A DNA stretch of 9,023 nt from Aquificota bacterium (GTDB lineage Bacteria > Aquificota > Aquificia > Aquificales > Hydrogenothermaceae). Position 1 is the stretch's first letter, and each line of letters starts with the position of its first letter. Where the stretch lies: NCBI GenBank assembly GCA_013153765.1, contig JAADDT010000070.1:1-9023 (forward strand), written 5' to 3'. Both the position numbers and the translations under genes were made by a program. Shown here in pieces: positions 1-6,397 of this stretch. The notes beneath the pieces are model-generated. The model ran no database searches and was not told the DNA's origin. It worked only from the letters and a program-made list of their open reading frames with translations.

Positions 1-273
1 GCGATGGCATCAGGTAAGGTTGTAATCTCAACAGACGCAGGGGGAATACCGGAATACCTGAAGGACGGATACAACGGTTTCCTTGCGAAGGTCGGAGACT
101 GGAAAAGCCTGAAGGAAAAGATGGAAAAAGCTTTAAGCCTTTCGGAGGAGGAGTACAGGCGGATAGGGGAAAACGCCGTAAAAACGGCACGGAAGTATTC
201 CTTTGAGGAAACGGCAAGGAAGTGGTCAGAGCTTATAAAAAGTCTTGTTTCTGAAGGGAAGAATTTAGGATAA
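1..273 (+). CDS. Glycosyltransferase family 4, C-terminal fragment (5' end outside window)
   Basis: The frame is open from the first base, so the gene begins upstream and only its last 90 residues are present. What is visible is the end of the C-terminal Rossmann domain of GT-B glycosyltransferases: AMASGKVVISTDAGGIPEYL, the region that follows the nucleotide-sugar-binding glutamate in GT4 enzymes, then NGFLA and a closing helix with YSFEETARKW. In this family such enzymes move a sugar from a nucleotide donor to a lipid, polysaccharide or other acceptor at the cytoplasmic face. The donor and acceptor cannot be told from this piece. The ATG at position 4 is an internal methionine of the conserved motif, not a start. 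The TAA stop lies 33 bases before the preferred pyrD start, so the two are probably co-transcribed. Family assignment is firm; the specific function is unknown. Confidence 0.88.
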   Translation, partial: AMASGKVVISTDAGGIPEYLKDGYNGFLAKVGDWKSLKEKMEKALSLSEEEYRRIGENAVKTARKYSFEETARKWSELIKSLVSEGKNLG

Positions 274-306
274 AATTAAATTAAACGACCTTTGGCGGAG
301 AAAATC

Positions 307-1263
307 TTGGAAAGAAAGGTAAAACCTTCCGATAGCCCTTTATCCTTTGAGATGTTCGGCATCAGGTTCAAGAACCCTGTGTGGACGGCTTCAGGCTGTT
401 TTTCTTACGGTCTGGAGGTGGCAGAAAACCTTTACGACATATCCCAGCTTGGGGCTGTTGTGGTAAAGGGACTGTCTTTCAAACCCAGACAGGGAAATCC
501 TCCACAGCGGATAGCGGAAACGCCCTGCGGAATGCTGAACTCCATAGGTCTGCAAAACCCGGGAGTGGAGTATTTCGTCAGGGAAATACTGCCGAAACTA
601 AGGGAGTACGACACGGTAATAATAGCAAACGTGTTCGGCGAGGACAGGGAAGAATACGTGAAGGTGACCGAACATCTGGACAGGGCTGACGGCGTCAGTG
701 CTCTGGAGCTGAACGTGTCCTGCCCTAACGTGAAAAAAGGGGGGATAGCCTTCGGTTCAGACCCGGAGACCCTTTACAGCCTTGTAAAAAGCGTAAAGCA
801 GGCTACGGGAAAGCCCGTTCTGGTCAAGTTAAGTCCTAACGTTACTAACATTCTGGACACTGCTACCGCCTCCGTTGAAGGGGGGGCTGACGGTCTGGTG
901 CTTATAAACACACTGCTTGGTATGGCTATAGACGTTGAGAAGGAACAGCCCATAATCGGAATGAAAACGGGAGGACTGTCGGGACCAGCCATACTTCCTG
1001 TAGCTGTCAGAATGGTTTATCAGGTTTACGAAAAATACGGGGCTGACGTACCGATAATAGGCGTAGGTGGAATATCAGACCACAGGGACGGTCTGCAACA
1101 CATACTTGCAGGGGCAGTAGCACTGCAGATAGGAACCGCAAACTTTTACGACCCTTACGCACCGCTGAAGGTTATAAAAGGTCTTGAAGACCACCTGAAA
1201 AGGAAGGGATACTCCCACTTCCTTGAGCTTGTGGGAAAAGCCCATAAATTAAAAATTAACTAA
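307..1263 (+). CDS. pyrD: Dihydroorotate dehydrogenase, class 1B catalytic subunit
   Basis: This FMN enzyme of the cytoplasm oxidises dihydroorotate to orotate, the fourth step of pyrimidine synthesis. Numbering is from the TTG at 307 (318 residues, normal for the family). [10 protein letters not shown] at 21-30 is the N-terminal FMN-binding strand, [10 protein letters not shown] at 77-86 is the substrate loop, and NVSCPNVK carries the catalytic cysteine (C139) of class 1 enzymes. VKLSPNV follows, then GVGGISD at 252-258 and the [10 protein letters not shown] phosphate-binding end. The cysteine base and overall sequence style point to class 1B, which normally works with the FAD/iron-sulfur subunit PyrK and NAD+. 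No pyrK is in the window. I chose TTG 307 because GGAG at 297-300 sits six bases before it. The TTG at 292 has no ribosome site and the next ATG (352) would cut off the first strand. Class 1B rather than 1A is an inference. Confidence 0.95.
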   Translation: MERKVKPSDSPLSFEMFGIRFKNPVWTASGCFSYGLEVAENLYDISQLGAVVVKGLSFKPRQGNPPQRIAETPCGMLNSIGLQNPGVEYFVREILPKLREYDTVIIANVFGEDREEYVKVTEHLDRADGVSALELNVSCPNVKKGGIAFGSDPETLYSLVKSVKQATGKPVLVKLSPNVTNILDTATASVEGGADGLVLINTLLGMAIDVEKEQPIIGMKTGGLSGPAILPVAVRMVYQVYEKYGADVPIIGVGGISDHRDGLQHILAGAVALQIGTANFYDPYAPLKVIKGLEDHLKRKGYSHFLELVGKAHKLKIN

Positions 1264-1280
1264 ACTGGAGGGAAACGGTT

Positions 1281-1604
1281 ATGGAAGTAATCAAGGACTG
1301 GGACATTAAGCTTGAGCTGGTCAAAACGAAAAAGGGGGCGTTGCTTTACAAAATCACGGTGGACGAAAACCACTTTTTCCTTGAGCAGAACCCTCTGAAG
1401 GACAGTAAGTACGGCGTTGCCTACAGGAAGCTTAAGGAAAAATACCCGGAGTTTTATATGTTCTGGGAAATAAAGGACGACAAGTACACAGGCAGACTGC
1501 TTACGGGAGTTTTCCTTGAGAAAAGCGAGATAGACAGGTTTATTACGGAAATGCTACAGAGCGACGAGTTTAAACAGTACAAGGACGTGAAAGAAAAGTG
1601 GTAA
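1281..1604 (+). CDS. Uncharacterised 107-residue protein between pyrD and prlC
   Basis: I do not recognise this protein. It has an ATG start with GGAGGG at 1267-1272, eight bases upstream, and a clean stop, with codon use like its neighbours, so it is very likely expressed. It is a soluble, highly charged, lysine-rich alpha/beta-looking sequence without signal peptide, membrane segment, cysteines or obvious metal or nucleotide motif. The aromatic content is notable: HFFLEQNP near residues 30-37, a YPEFYMFWEIKDDKY stretch near 56-70 and a terminal tryptophan. The N-terminal half alternates hydrophobic and charged residues as strands do, and the last 30 residues look helical. It is 17 bases after pyrD and 16 bases before prlC, so it belongs to the same transcript, but its neighbours do not suggest a role. 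It may be a lineage-specific protein. Confidence 0.85.
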   Translation: MEVIKDWDIKLELVKTKKGALLYKITVDENHFFLEQNPLKDSKYGVAYRKLKEKYPEFYMFWEIKDDKYTGRLLTGVFLEKSEIDRFITEMLQSDEFKQYKDVKEKW

Positions 1605-1620
1605 AAAACCGGAGGTGTGT

Positions 1621-3597
1621 ATGGAAGCCCTTTTTCCCGAATTTACCGTAAACGACCAGAACCTACACAGGCAGGAGGAACTGGTTTTAAAGCAGGTGGA
1701 GGAGAACAAAAACTCCATAAAAAAACTCCTCCAGATAAAAGAAAAAACATACGAAAACTTCGTAAAACCTTACCAGCTTCTTAACGTGAAACTGGGACTG
1801 CTTTTCACACCTATCTCCCACCTGAACTACGTGAAAAACAGTCAGACCACACAGCAGGTATATTCTAACCTCCTGCCTGTAATAACCGAGTACTACACGG
1901 AGCTTGGGCAGAACAGGGAGCTTTACAGGGCTTTCAGGGAGATTTACGAAAGGGAAGAGGAAAGGCTAAATCAGGAGCAGAAAAAAGTACTGCAAGACCT
2001 TATAAGGGATTTTAAGCTTTCGGGAGTAAGCCTGCCGGAAGAGGAAAGGCAGAAAGTAAAGCAGATAAACATAAAACTATCCCAGCTCCAGAACCAGTTT
2101 GCCCAAAACCTGCTTGACGCCACCGATAGCTACCACATGGATATTGACGACTTTGGGGACGTTAGGGAACTGCCTGAAGAGGAGCTTAAATCGGCAAAAA
2201 AAGAGATAGACGGGAAAACGGTTTACCGGTTCACACTCCACCAGCCTTCCTACATAGCTTACATGACCTACGGAACAAACAGGGAAAAAAGGGAAGAGCT
2301 TTACAGGGCTTACACCACCAGAGCACCGGAAAACGAAAAGGTGCTTGAAGAAATACTCGCCTTAAGACACGAAAAGGCTAACCTGCTGGGCTTTAAGAAC
2401 TATGCGGAGCTTTCACTTGCCACAAAAATGGCACAAAGTCCGGAGCAGGTTATAGACTTTTTGCGGGAGCTTGCAAGGAAAAGTAAACCTCAGGCTGAAA
2501 GGGAATACGCAGAGCTGAACGAATACGCAAAAAAGCTGGGACTGAAGGACGACGTGCAGGCTTACGACTTTGCCTACTACTCGGAAAAGCTGAAGAAAGA
2601 AAAGTTTCAGGTAAGCGACGAGAAGTACAAGCCATACTTTGAGAAAAACCGTGTACTTGAAGGTCTGTTTGGATTTTTAAACAGGCTTTTCAAACTGGAA
2701 TTTGAAAAAGTGGAAGTTCCCGTATGGCACCCTTCCGTTGCCGTTTACCACATATACAGGAAAAACAGGCTTATAGGCAGGCTTTACATAGACCTTGAAG
2801 CAAGGAAGGGCAAAAGGGACGGGGCTTGGATGGACGAATGGATAACCCACCATCAGGACGAAAAGGGAAGGTTAATACCGCCGGTTGCCTTCATAGTGGC
2901 AAACTTCTCACCTGCCACACAGGACACGCCGTCCTTACTGAGACCTTACGACGTGGAAACCCTATTCCACGAAATGGGACACGCCCTACACCACCTTGTA
3001 AGTGAGGTAAAAGAGCCGTTCGTAAGCGGTATTTCCGGCGTTGAATGGGACGCAGTAGAGTTCCCTTCCCAATTCTTGGAAAACTTCGCATACGAACCTC
3101 AAGTCCTGAAAAGTTTTGCCTTCCACTACAAAACAGGTCAGCCCATACCGGACGAAATGGTGGCGGCACTGAAAAATGCAAAAAACTTTATGTCAGCAAT
3201 GGCTATGGTCAGGCAACTTGAGTTTGCCCTGTTTGACATGCTTATACATATGGACAGATACACCGCTGAAGAAGTCCAGCAGATACTCAACCGCGTAAGG
3301 GAGGAGGTCTCCGTAATAAAGCCACCTCCTTACAACAAGTTCCAGTGGTCTTTCAGCCACATATTTGCAGGGGGCTATGCCGCCGGTTATTACAGCTACA
3401 AATGGGCTGAAGTCCTGTCCGCAGACGCATACTTTATGTTCGTTGACAACGGCATATACAACGACGACGTGGCAGAAAGCTTTTACGAGGAAATACTGGC
3501 CAAGGGGGGAAGCAAGCCTGCTATGGAACTGTTCAAAAACTTTGCCGGCAGGGAGCCGGACGTTGACGCCCTACTGCGGTTAAGCGGTATAAACTGA
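1621..3597 (+). CDS. prlC: M3-family zinc oligopeptidase (oligopeptidase A-like)
   Basis: This is a cytoplasmic metallopeptidase of family M3 that cuts short peptides, such as signal-peptide remnants and proteasome- or Lon-type degradation products. It has 658 residues, close to the roughly 680 of E. coli oligopeptidase A. The zinc site is complete: HEMGH at 450-454 gives two histidine ligands and the catalytic glutamate E451, and the downstream DAVEFPSQFLENF block gives the third ligand, E480. The substrate-cradle segment near the C terminus is also conserved, with FSHIFAGGYAAGYYSYKWAEV supplying the histidine and tyrosines that stabilise the transition state. The first 400 residues are the mostly helical domain that limits access to short peptides. 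No signal peptide is present. I chose ATG 1621, five bases after GGAGG (1611-1615). An in-frame GTG at 1615 overlaps that ribosome site and is rejected. The subfamily is less certain than the family. Confidence 0.96.
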   Translation: MEALFPEFTVNDQNLHRQEELVLKQVEENKNSIKKLLQIKEKTYENFVKPYQLLNVKLGLLFTPISHLNYVKNSQTTQQVYSNLLPVITEYYTELGQNRELYRAFREIYEREEERLNQEQKKVLQDLIRDFKLSGVSLPEEERQKVKQINIKLSQLQNQFAQNLLDATDSYHMDIDDFGDVRELPEEELKSAKKEIDGKTVYRFTLHQPSYIAYMTYGTNREKREELYRAYTTRAPENEKVLEEILALRHEKANLLGFKNYAELSLATKMAQSPEQVIDFLRELARKSKPQAEREYAELNEYAKKLGLKDDVQAYDFAYYSEKLKKEKFQVSDEKYKPYFEKNRVLEGLFGFLNRLFKLEFEKVEVPVWHPSVAVYHIYRKNRLIGRLYIDLEARKGKRDGAWMDEWITHHQDEKGRLIPPVAFIVANFSPATQDTPSLLRPYDVETLFHEMGHALHHLVSEVKEPFVSGISGVEWDAVEFPSQFLENFAYEPQVLKSFAFHYKTGQPIPDEMVAALKNAKNFMSAMAMVRQLEFALFDMLIHMDRYTAEEVQQILNRVREEVSVIKPPPYNKFQWSFSHIFAGGYAAGYYSYKWAEVLSADAYFMFVDNGIYNDDVAESFYEEILAKGGSKPAMELFKNFAGREPDVDALLRLSGIN

Positions 3598-3615
3598 CCG
3601 CCTACCTACCGCCAG
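3574..3615 (+). terminator. Two-tier inverted repeat at the prlC end, weak terminator candidate
   Basis: GCGGT (3584-3588) can pair with ACCGC (3597-3601) around an eight-base loop. Outside it, CTGCGGT (3574-3580) can pair with ACCGCCAG (3608-3615) with one bulged base. The inner stem spans the last codons and stop of prlC. No T-run follows, so this is not a classic intrinsic terminator. It could weaken read-through or stabilise the upstream mRNA end, or be chance. It lies just before the putative frr promoter, which fits a transcript boundary. Confidence 0.25.
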
Positions 3616-3628
3616 CCATAAACTACTG

Positions 3629-3637
3629 TGATATAAT
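3629..3637 (+). promoter_or_regulatory. Extended -10 promoter for frr
   Basis: The bases TGATATAAT form a perfect extended -10 element: TG, one base, then the TATAAT consensus at 3632-3637. No recognisable -35 hexamer is found 16-18 bases upstream, which extended -10 promoters often do without. Transcription would start near 3644, giving a leader of about 32 bases before the frr ATG. It is located in the only gap (78 bases) between the peptidase gene and frr. The element is seen directly; its activity is inferred. Confidence 0.6.
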
Positions 3638-3675
3638 AAAAATTAACCCTTACAGGCTTGAATAAGGAGGTGGAG

Positions 3676-4230
3676 ATGATACAGGAATATCTGAAAGATG
3701 CGGAACAAAGGATGAAAAAGGCGGTGGAAAAATTCAAGGAAGAGCTTGCAGGCATCAGAACATCACGGGCGTCAACCGCAATTGTTGAAAACATAAAGGT
3801 GGACTACTACGGCGTTGAAATGCCTATAAAACAGCTTGCCACCATAACCATACCAGAGCCTTCCCAGATAGTTATTCAGGCATGGGATCAAAACGCAGTC
3901 CCTCTAATAGAAAAGGCACTGAAGGAAGCAAACATCGGGGCAAACCCGCAGACGGAAGGGAACATAATAAGGCTTATGCTTCCTCCAATGACCGAAGAAA
4001 GGAGAAGGGAGATAGTAAAGTTCATAGGCAAGCTTGCTGAAGATGCGAGGATAGCGGTAAGGAACGTGAGGAGGGACGACAAGGACAGGCTTGAAGCACT
4101 GAAAAAGGAAGGTTTTTCCGAAGACGAAGTAAAAAAAGCACTTGACCAGCTACAGAAGATTACGGACAGATACATAAAAGAGATAAACCAGCTGGCGGAA
4201 AAGAAAGAGGAAGAGGTTCTGTCCCTGTAG
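3676..4230 (+). CDS. frr: Ribosome recycling factor
   Basis: RRF acts with EF-G in the cytoplasm to split the post-termination ribosome so that it can start a new round. The 184-residue length matches the usual 185. Domain I is a three-helix bundle: the opening helix, ending in AGIRTSRAS, and the two closing helices, which include the strongly conserved NVRRDDKD segment with R132 and R133. Domain II sits between them, marked by YYGVEMPIKQLATITIPEPS and IGANPQTEGNIIRLMLPP. I chose ATG 3676 because a near-perfect AAGGAGGTG (3664-3672) lies five bases upstream (GGAGG 3666-3670 to ATG). A TTG at 3658 in the same frame would place that site inside the gene. In many bacteria frr follows pyrH and tsf, but here it sits alone behind a peptidase gene, with its own promoter and another promoter after it. 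Confidence 0.98.
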   Translation: MIQEYLKDAEQRMKKAVEKFKEELAGIRTSRASTAIVENIKVDYYGVEMPIKQLATITIPEPSQIVIQAWDQNAVPLIEKALKEANIGANPQTEGNIIRLMLPPMTEERRREIVKFIGKLAEDARIAVRNVRRDDKDRLEALKKEGFSEDEVKKALDQLQKITDRYIKEINQLAEKKEEEVLSL

Positions 4231-4234
4231 CTTT

Positions 4235-4263
4235 TTGAAAATTCCCTTTAAACTTCCTATATT
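4235..4263 (+). promoter_or_regulatory. Sigma70-type promoter for the rimP-nusA-infB operon
   Basis: TTGAAA at 4235-4240 and TATATT at 4258-4263 each match five of six consensus bases and are separated by exactly 17 bases, the ideal spacing. Transcription would start near 4270, leaving a leader of about 25-30 bases before rimP. The gap between frr and rimP is only 63 bases and very A+T-rich, with no hairpin I can see. This is the best promoter-like sequence in the window. Activity is inferred, not shown. Confidence 0.7.
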
Positions 4264-4299
4264 TAATCCTGATAGAAAAAACTTAACGGAGTAATGTCT

Positions 4300-4767
4300 G
4301 TGAAAGAAGAAATTATAGAAAAAGTAAGGGAAATGCTACAGCCCTTGATAGAAGAAAGGGGGCTGAAGCTTGTTGACGTGGAATACATAACCGGCGGAAA
4401 GCCCGTGTTAAGGATTTACGTGTATAATCCTGAAGGCACCAGTATAGACGACTGTGAGTGGATAAGCAGAAGGATAGGGGCGTTGCTTGACGTGGAAGAC
4501 CTGATACCTGTCTCTTACATACTGGAAGTATCGTCTCCCGGACTGGACAGGAAGCTTAAAAACAGGGAGGAGTACGACATATTCAAAGGAAGGGACGTGA
4601 AGCTGATAACAAAAGAGCCTTTTGAAGGGAAAAGCGTGTTTGAAGGCGTTCTACAGGGATTGGAAGAGGACAAGGTCGTAATAGACACGGAAGAGGGAAG
4701 TAGAGTAAAAATACCGCTGGACACGGTTGCCAGAACAAATTTAGAGTTTAAACCGGACGGGGAGTAA
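4300..4767 (+). CDS. rimP: Ribosome maturation factor RimP
   Basis: RimP binds the immature 30S subunit and helps its late assembly, around S12 and the 16S pseudoknot. The protein is about 155 residues, normal for the family. The N-terminal alpha/beta domain shows LKLVDVEYITGGKPVLRIYV and the hallmark SIDDCEWISRRIGALLDVED. The signature LEVSSPGLDRKL follows, and then a small SH3-like C-terminal barrel (GRDVKL, VFEGVLQGLEEDKVVIDT, KIPLDTVARTNLEF). The start is ambiguous. ATG at 4294 leaves only two bases after the GGAG at 4288-4291, while GTG at 4300, two codons later, leaves eight, so I prefer GTG. The choice changes the product by only two residues. It is the first gene of the operon: its stop TAA (4765-4767) is one base before the nusA ATG, and its last bases supply the nusA ribosome site. 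Confidence 0.96.
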   Translation: MKEEIIEKVREMLQPLIEERGLKLVDVEYITGGKPVLRIYVYNPEGTSIDDCEWISRRIGALLDVEDLIPVSYILEVSSPGLDRKLKNREEYDIFKGRDVKLITKEPFEGKSVFEGVLQGLEEDKVVIDTEEGSRVKIPLDTVARTNLEFKPDGE

Positions 4768-4768
4768 A

Positions 4769-5890
4769 ATGGCTGTAAAACTTAAAAACGTTATAGAAGC
4801 AGTAGCAAGGGAGAAAAACGTCCCTGAGGAAATAATAGAAAAGGCTTTAATAGACGGTATAAGGACGGCAGTCCAGAAGGAGTACGGCTACAGGGACAAC
4901 GTTAGAGTTGTATTTGACAAGGAAAACGACGAGCTGAAAGTGTTCTTAAGAAAAAGAGTTTCTCCTTTCATAGAAAACCCTAAAAGGGACATTACGCCTG
5001 AAGAGGCAAAAAAGTACGACCCTGATGCGGAGGTGGGAAAGTACGTTGACGTTCCGTTAAGCCTTGAAGACCTTGGAAGGATAGCCCTTAACGCGGCGAA
5101 AGAGGTAATATCCCATAGAGTAGCAAAGGTTGAAAAAAACATACTGTATAGGGAGTTTAAAGACCTTGAAGGTAAGGTCGTTACCGGAACGGTAAGGAGG
5201 TTTGAGGACGGGGACATTATAGTTGACCTTGGCAGAGTTGAGGCTGTCCTGCCTGCGGAAGAGCAGATAAAAAAAGAAAACTACAAGATAGGGGACAGGA
5301 TAAGGGCTTTAATACTAAGAGTGCTGAAAGACGGCTCTTTCCCAATATACGAAAAGGGGAAGGTAAAGAGGCACATACACCCTATAGACAGGGACAAGCC
5401 TCTTGTCGTCCTGTCAAGAACACACCCTAACTTTTTAAGGAAGCTTATAGAAATAGAGGTGCCTGAAATACAGGAAGGTGAAATAGAAATAAAAGCCATA
5501 GCCAGAGAGCCGGGGGAAAGGGCAAAGGTGGCTGTTTACTCGGAAGACAAGAACATAGACCCTGTAGGTGTGGTGGTAGGTCTGAAAGGTAGCAGGATAC
5601 AGAACGTAACAAACGAGCTTGCAGGTGAAAAAATAGACGTTATACAATGGGACCCTGACCCTGCCAAATTCATAATGAGGGCGTTATCTCCGGCAAAGCC
5701 GAAAAAGTGGAGGCTACTTGAGGACGAAAAAAGGATAGAGGTGGCAGTCCCTAAAAACGAGCTTTCACTTGCCATAGGTAAGGGCGGTATAAACGCAAAA
5801 CTGGCACACAAGCTTACAGGCTGGCACATAGACATTCTCAGCGAGGAGGACTTTGAAAGACTTCAACAGCTTCCCAGATCAAAAGGTTGA
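4769..5890 (+). CDS. nusA: Transcription termination/antitermination factor NusA
   Basis: NusA binds RNA polymerase and the nascent RNA, and modulates pausing, termination and antitermination. The 373 residues match the short form of the protein (N-terminal domain, S1, KH1, KH2) without the acidic repeats of E. coli NusA. The polymerase-binding domain is residues 1 to about 125 and the S1 domain about 130-217 (GKVVTGTVRRFEDGDIIVDL, EAVLPAEEQI). KH1 follows VVLSRTHPNFLRKL and has its GLKG at 271-274. KH2 has SLAIGKGGINAKLA with GKGG at 337-340. An apparent insertion of about 19 residues lies in the S1 domain (about 187-208), where relatives have a short turn. The ATG has GGGGAG at 4759-4764, four bases upstream, inside the end of rimP. 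Its last 38 bases overlap the putative ylxR start. Confidence 0.97.
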   Translation: MAVKLKNVIEAVAREKNVPEEIIEKALIDGIRTAVQKEYGYRDNVRVVFDKENDELKVFLRKRVSPFIENPKRDITPEEAKKYDPDAEVGKYVDVPLSLEDLGRIALNAAKEVISHRVAKVEKNILYREFKDLEGKVVTGTVRRFEDGDIIVDLGRVEAVLPAEEQIKKENYKIGDRIRALILRVLKDGSFPIYEKGKVKRHIHPIDRDKPLVVLSRTHPNFLRKLIEIEVPEIQEGEIEIKAIAREPGERAKVAVYSEDKNIDPVGVVVGLKGSRIQNVTNELAGEKIDVIQWDPDPAKFIMRALSPAKPKKWRLLEDEKRIEVAVPKNELSLAIGKGGINAKLAHKLTGWHIDILSEEDFERLQQLPRSKG

Positions 5891-6391
5891 AAGAACCTGC
5901 GTAATCTGTAAAAAAAAAGACCTAAAAGCCTTCTAATAAGATTTGTAAAAAAAACCGGAGAGTTTGACCCGCTGAAAAACAAAGGTGGAAGGGGGCAGTA
6001 CGCCTGCCCTTCCTGTATAGGGACTAAAAAATTCAGGAAAAGGTTTAAAATGCCGGCGGAAGAAGTGGAAAAACAGCTTGAAAAACAGATAATCCAGATG
6101 TTGCAGATAGGATGGCGTGGCAGGATAATAACAATCGGCTACGACGAGGTGGAAAAACTGCTGAAAAAAAACAAAAAAGGATTTTTAATAATAGCCACAG
6201 ACACGGCAGAAAGGACAAAAAGAAACATACTGAAGGACAGGCAGGTGGAACACTTCCAGCTGTTCACAAAGTCCCGCTTAGGTGAGGCTTTAGGGAAAAA
6301 GGAAATTGGGATAATATTTGTCCCTAACACTAAATTTGGTTTAAAATTAAAAGGTTTAATAGCTCAGTACTCAGAGCTGAAAAGGAGGTAA
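5853..6391 (+). CDS. ylxR: YlxR-L7Ae fusion RNA-binding protein, frame broken at an A9 run (needs -1 shift)
   Basis: This is the small RNA-binding gene usual between nusA and infB, but it needs a frame change. Frame one starts at TTG 5853 (GAGG at 5843-5846, inside nusA), reads KVERTCVICKKK and then meets two TAA stops (5934-5939). The second frame is open from 5912 to the TAA at 6389. Joining them by a -1 step at A9 (5910-5918) gives CKKKRPKSLLIRFV. By my recall this aligns residue for residue with B. subtilis YlxR, including the conserved proline-lysine. Then come GGRGQYACPSC and the L7Ae domain. The joined product is 179 residues: YlxR (DUF448, about 1-80) with two CxxC pairs (TCVIC, ACPSC) that may bind zinc, and an L7Ae/YlxQ kink-turn-binding domain. 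The frame break is seen. Whether it is a base-call error, mutation or recoding is not known. YlxR-L7Ae fusions are, as I recall, known in alphaproteobacteria. Confidence 0.82.
5910..5918 (+). other. A9 homopolymer at the ylxR frame break, possible slippery site
   Basis: Nine A residues cover three lysine codons directly after the second cysteine codon of YlxR. The run contains the heptamer form A AAA AAA (third base of one lysine codon, then two full codons), a classic -1 slippage motif related to the dnaX site. Slipping back one base yields arginine-proline-lysine and the conserved YlxR sequence. One extra A gives the same protein without slippage. I see no strong upstream ribosome-like stimulator and no downstream hairpin, so recoding lacks the usual helpers. 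Confidence 0.55.
6050..6391 (+). CDS. L7Ae/YlxQ-type RNA-binding domain, possible independent product
   Basis: This 113-residue stretch is the unbroken second half of the YlxR-L7Ae gene and may be made on its own from ATG 6050, which has only a weak ribosome site (AAAAGG, six bases away). It contains a complete L7Ae fold: an opening helix, RIITIGYDEVEKLLKKNKKGFLIIATDTAERTKRN (the RNA-binding face and central strand), a HFQLFTKSRLGEALGKKEIGIIFV segment and a closing basic tail. Such proteins bind kink-turn RNA, often in ribosomal or small RNAs. Its last codons AAAAGGAGGTAA form the infB ribosome site, so infB translation may be coupled to it. If the upstream frame is restored, this is only a domain of the fusion and not a separate start. 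The domain is clear; the independent start is uncertain. Confidence 0.45.
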   Translation: MPAEEVEKQLEKQIIQMLQIGWRGRIITIGYDEVEKLLKKNKKGFLIIATDTAERTKRNILKDRQVEHFQLFTKSRLGEALGKKEIGIIFVPNTKFGLKLKGLIAQYSELKRR

Positions 6392-6397
6392 TAAAAC

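Noticed and set aside
245..276. Possible promoter before pyrD (TTGTTT and TAAAAT)
   Set aside because: The hexamers are 20 bases apart and TAAAAT overlaps the stop of the glycosyltransferase gene in A+T-rich DNA. The match is too weak and the genes look co-transcribed.
1615..1620. GTG start for prlC two codons upstream of ATG 1621
   Set aside because: The GTG uses the last G of the GGAGG ribosome site itself, which cannot serve both roles. ATG 1621 is correctly spaced.
3658..3675. TTG start for frr six codons upstream of ATG 3676
   Set aside because: It would put the near-perfect AAGGAGGTG inside the gene and extend the protein beyond the family N terminus.
5919..5960. Hairpin or pseudoknot downstream of the A9 run as a frameshift stimulator
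   Set aside because: I looked for complementary arms just after the run and found none of useful length. The region is A+T-rich and largely unstructured by eye.
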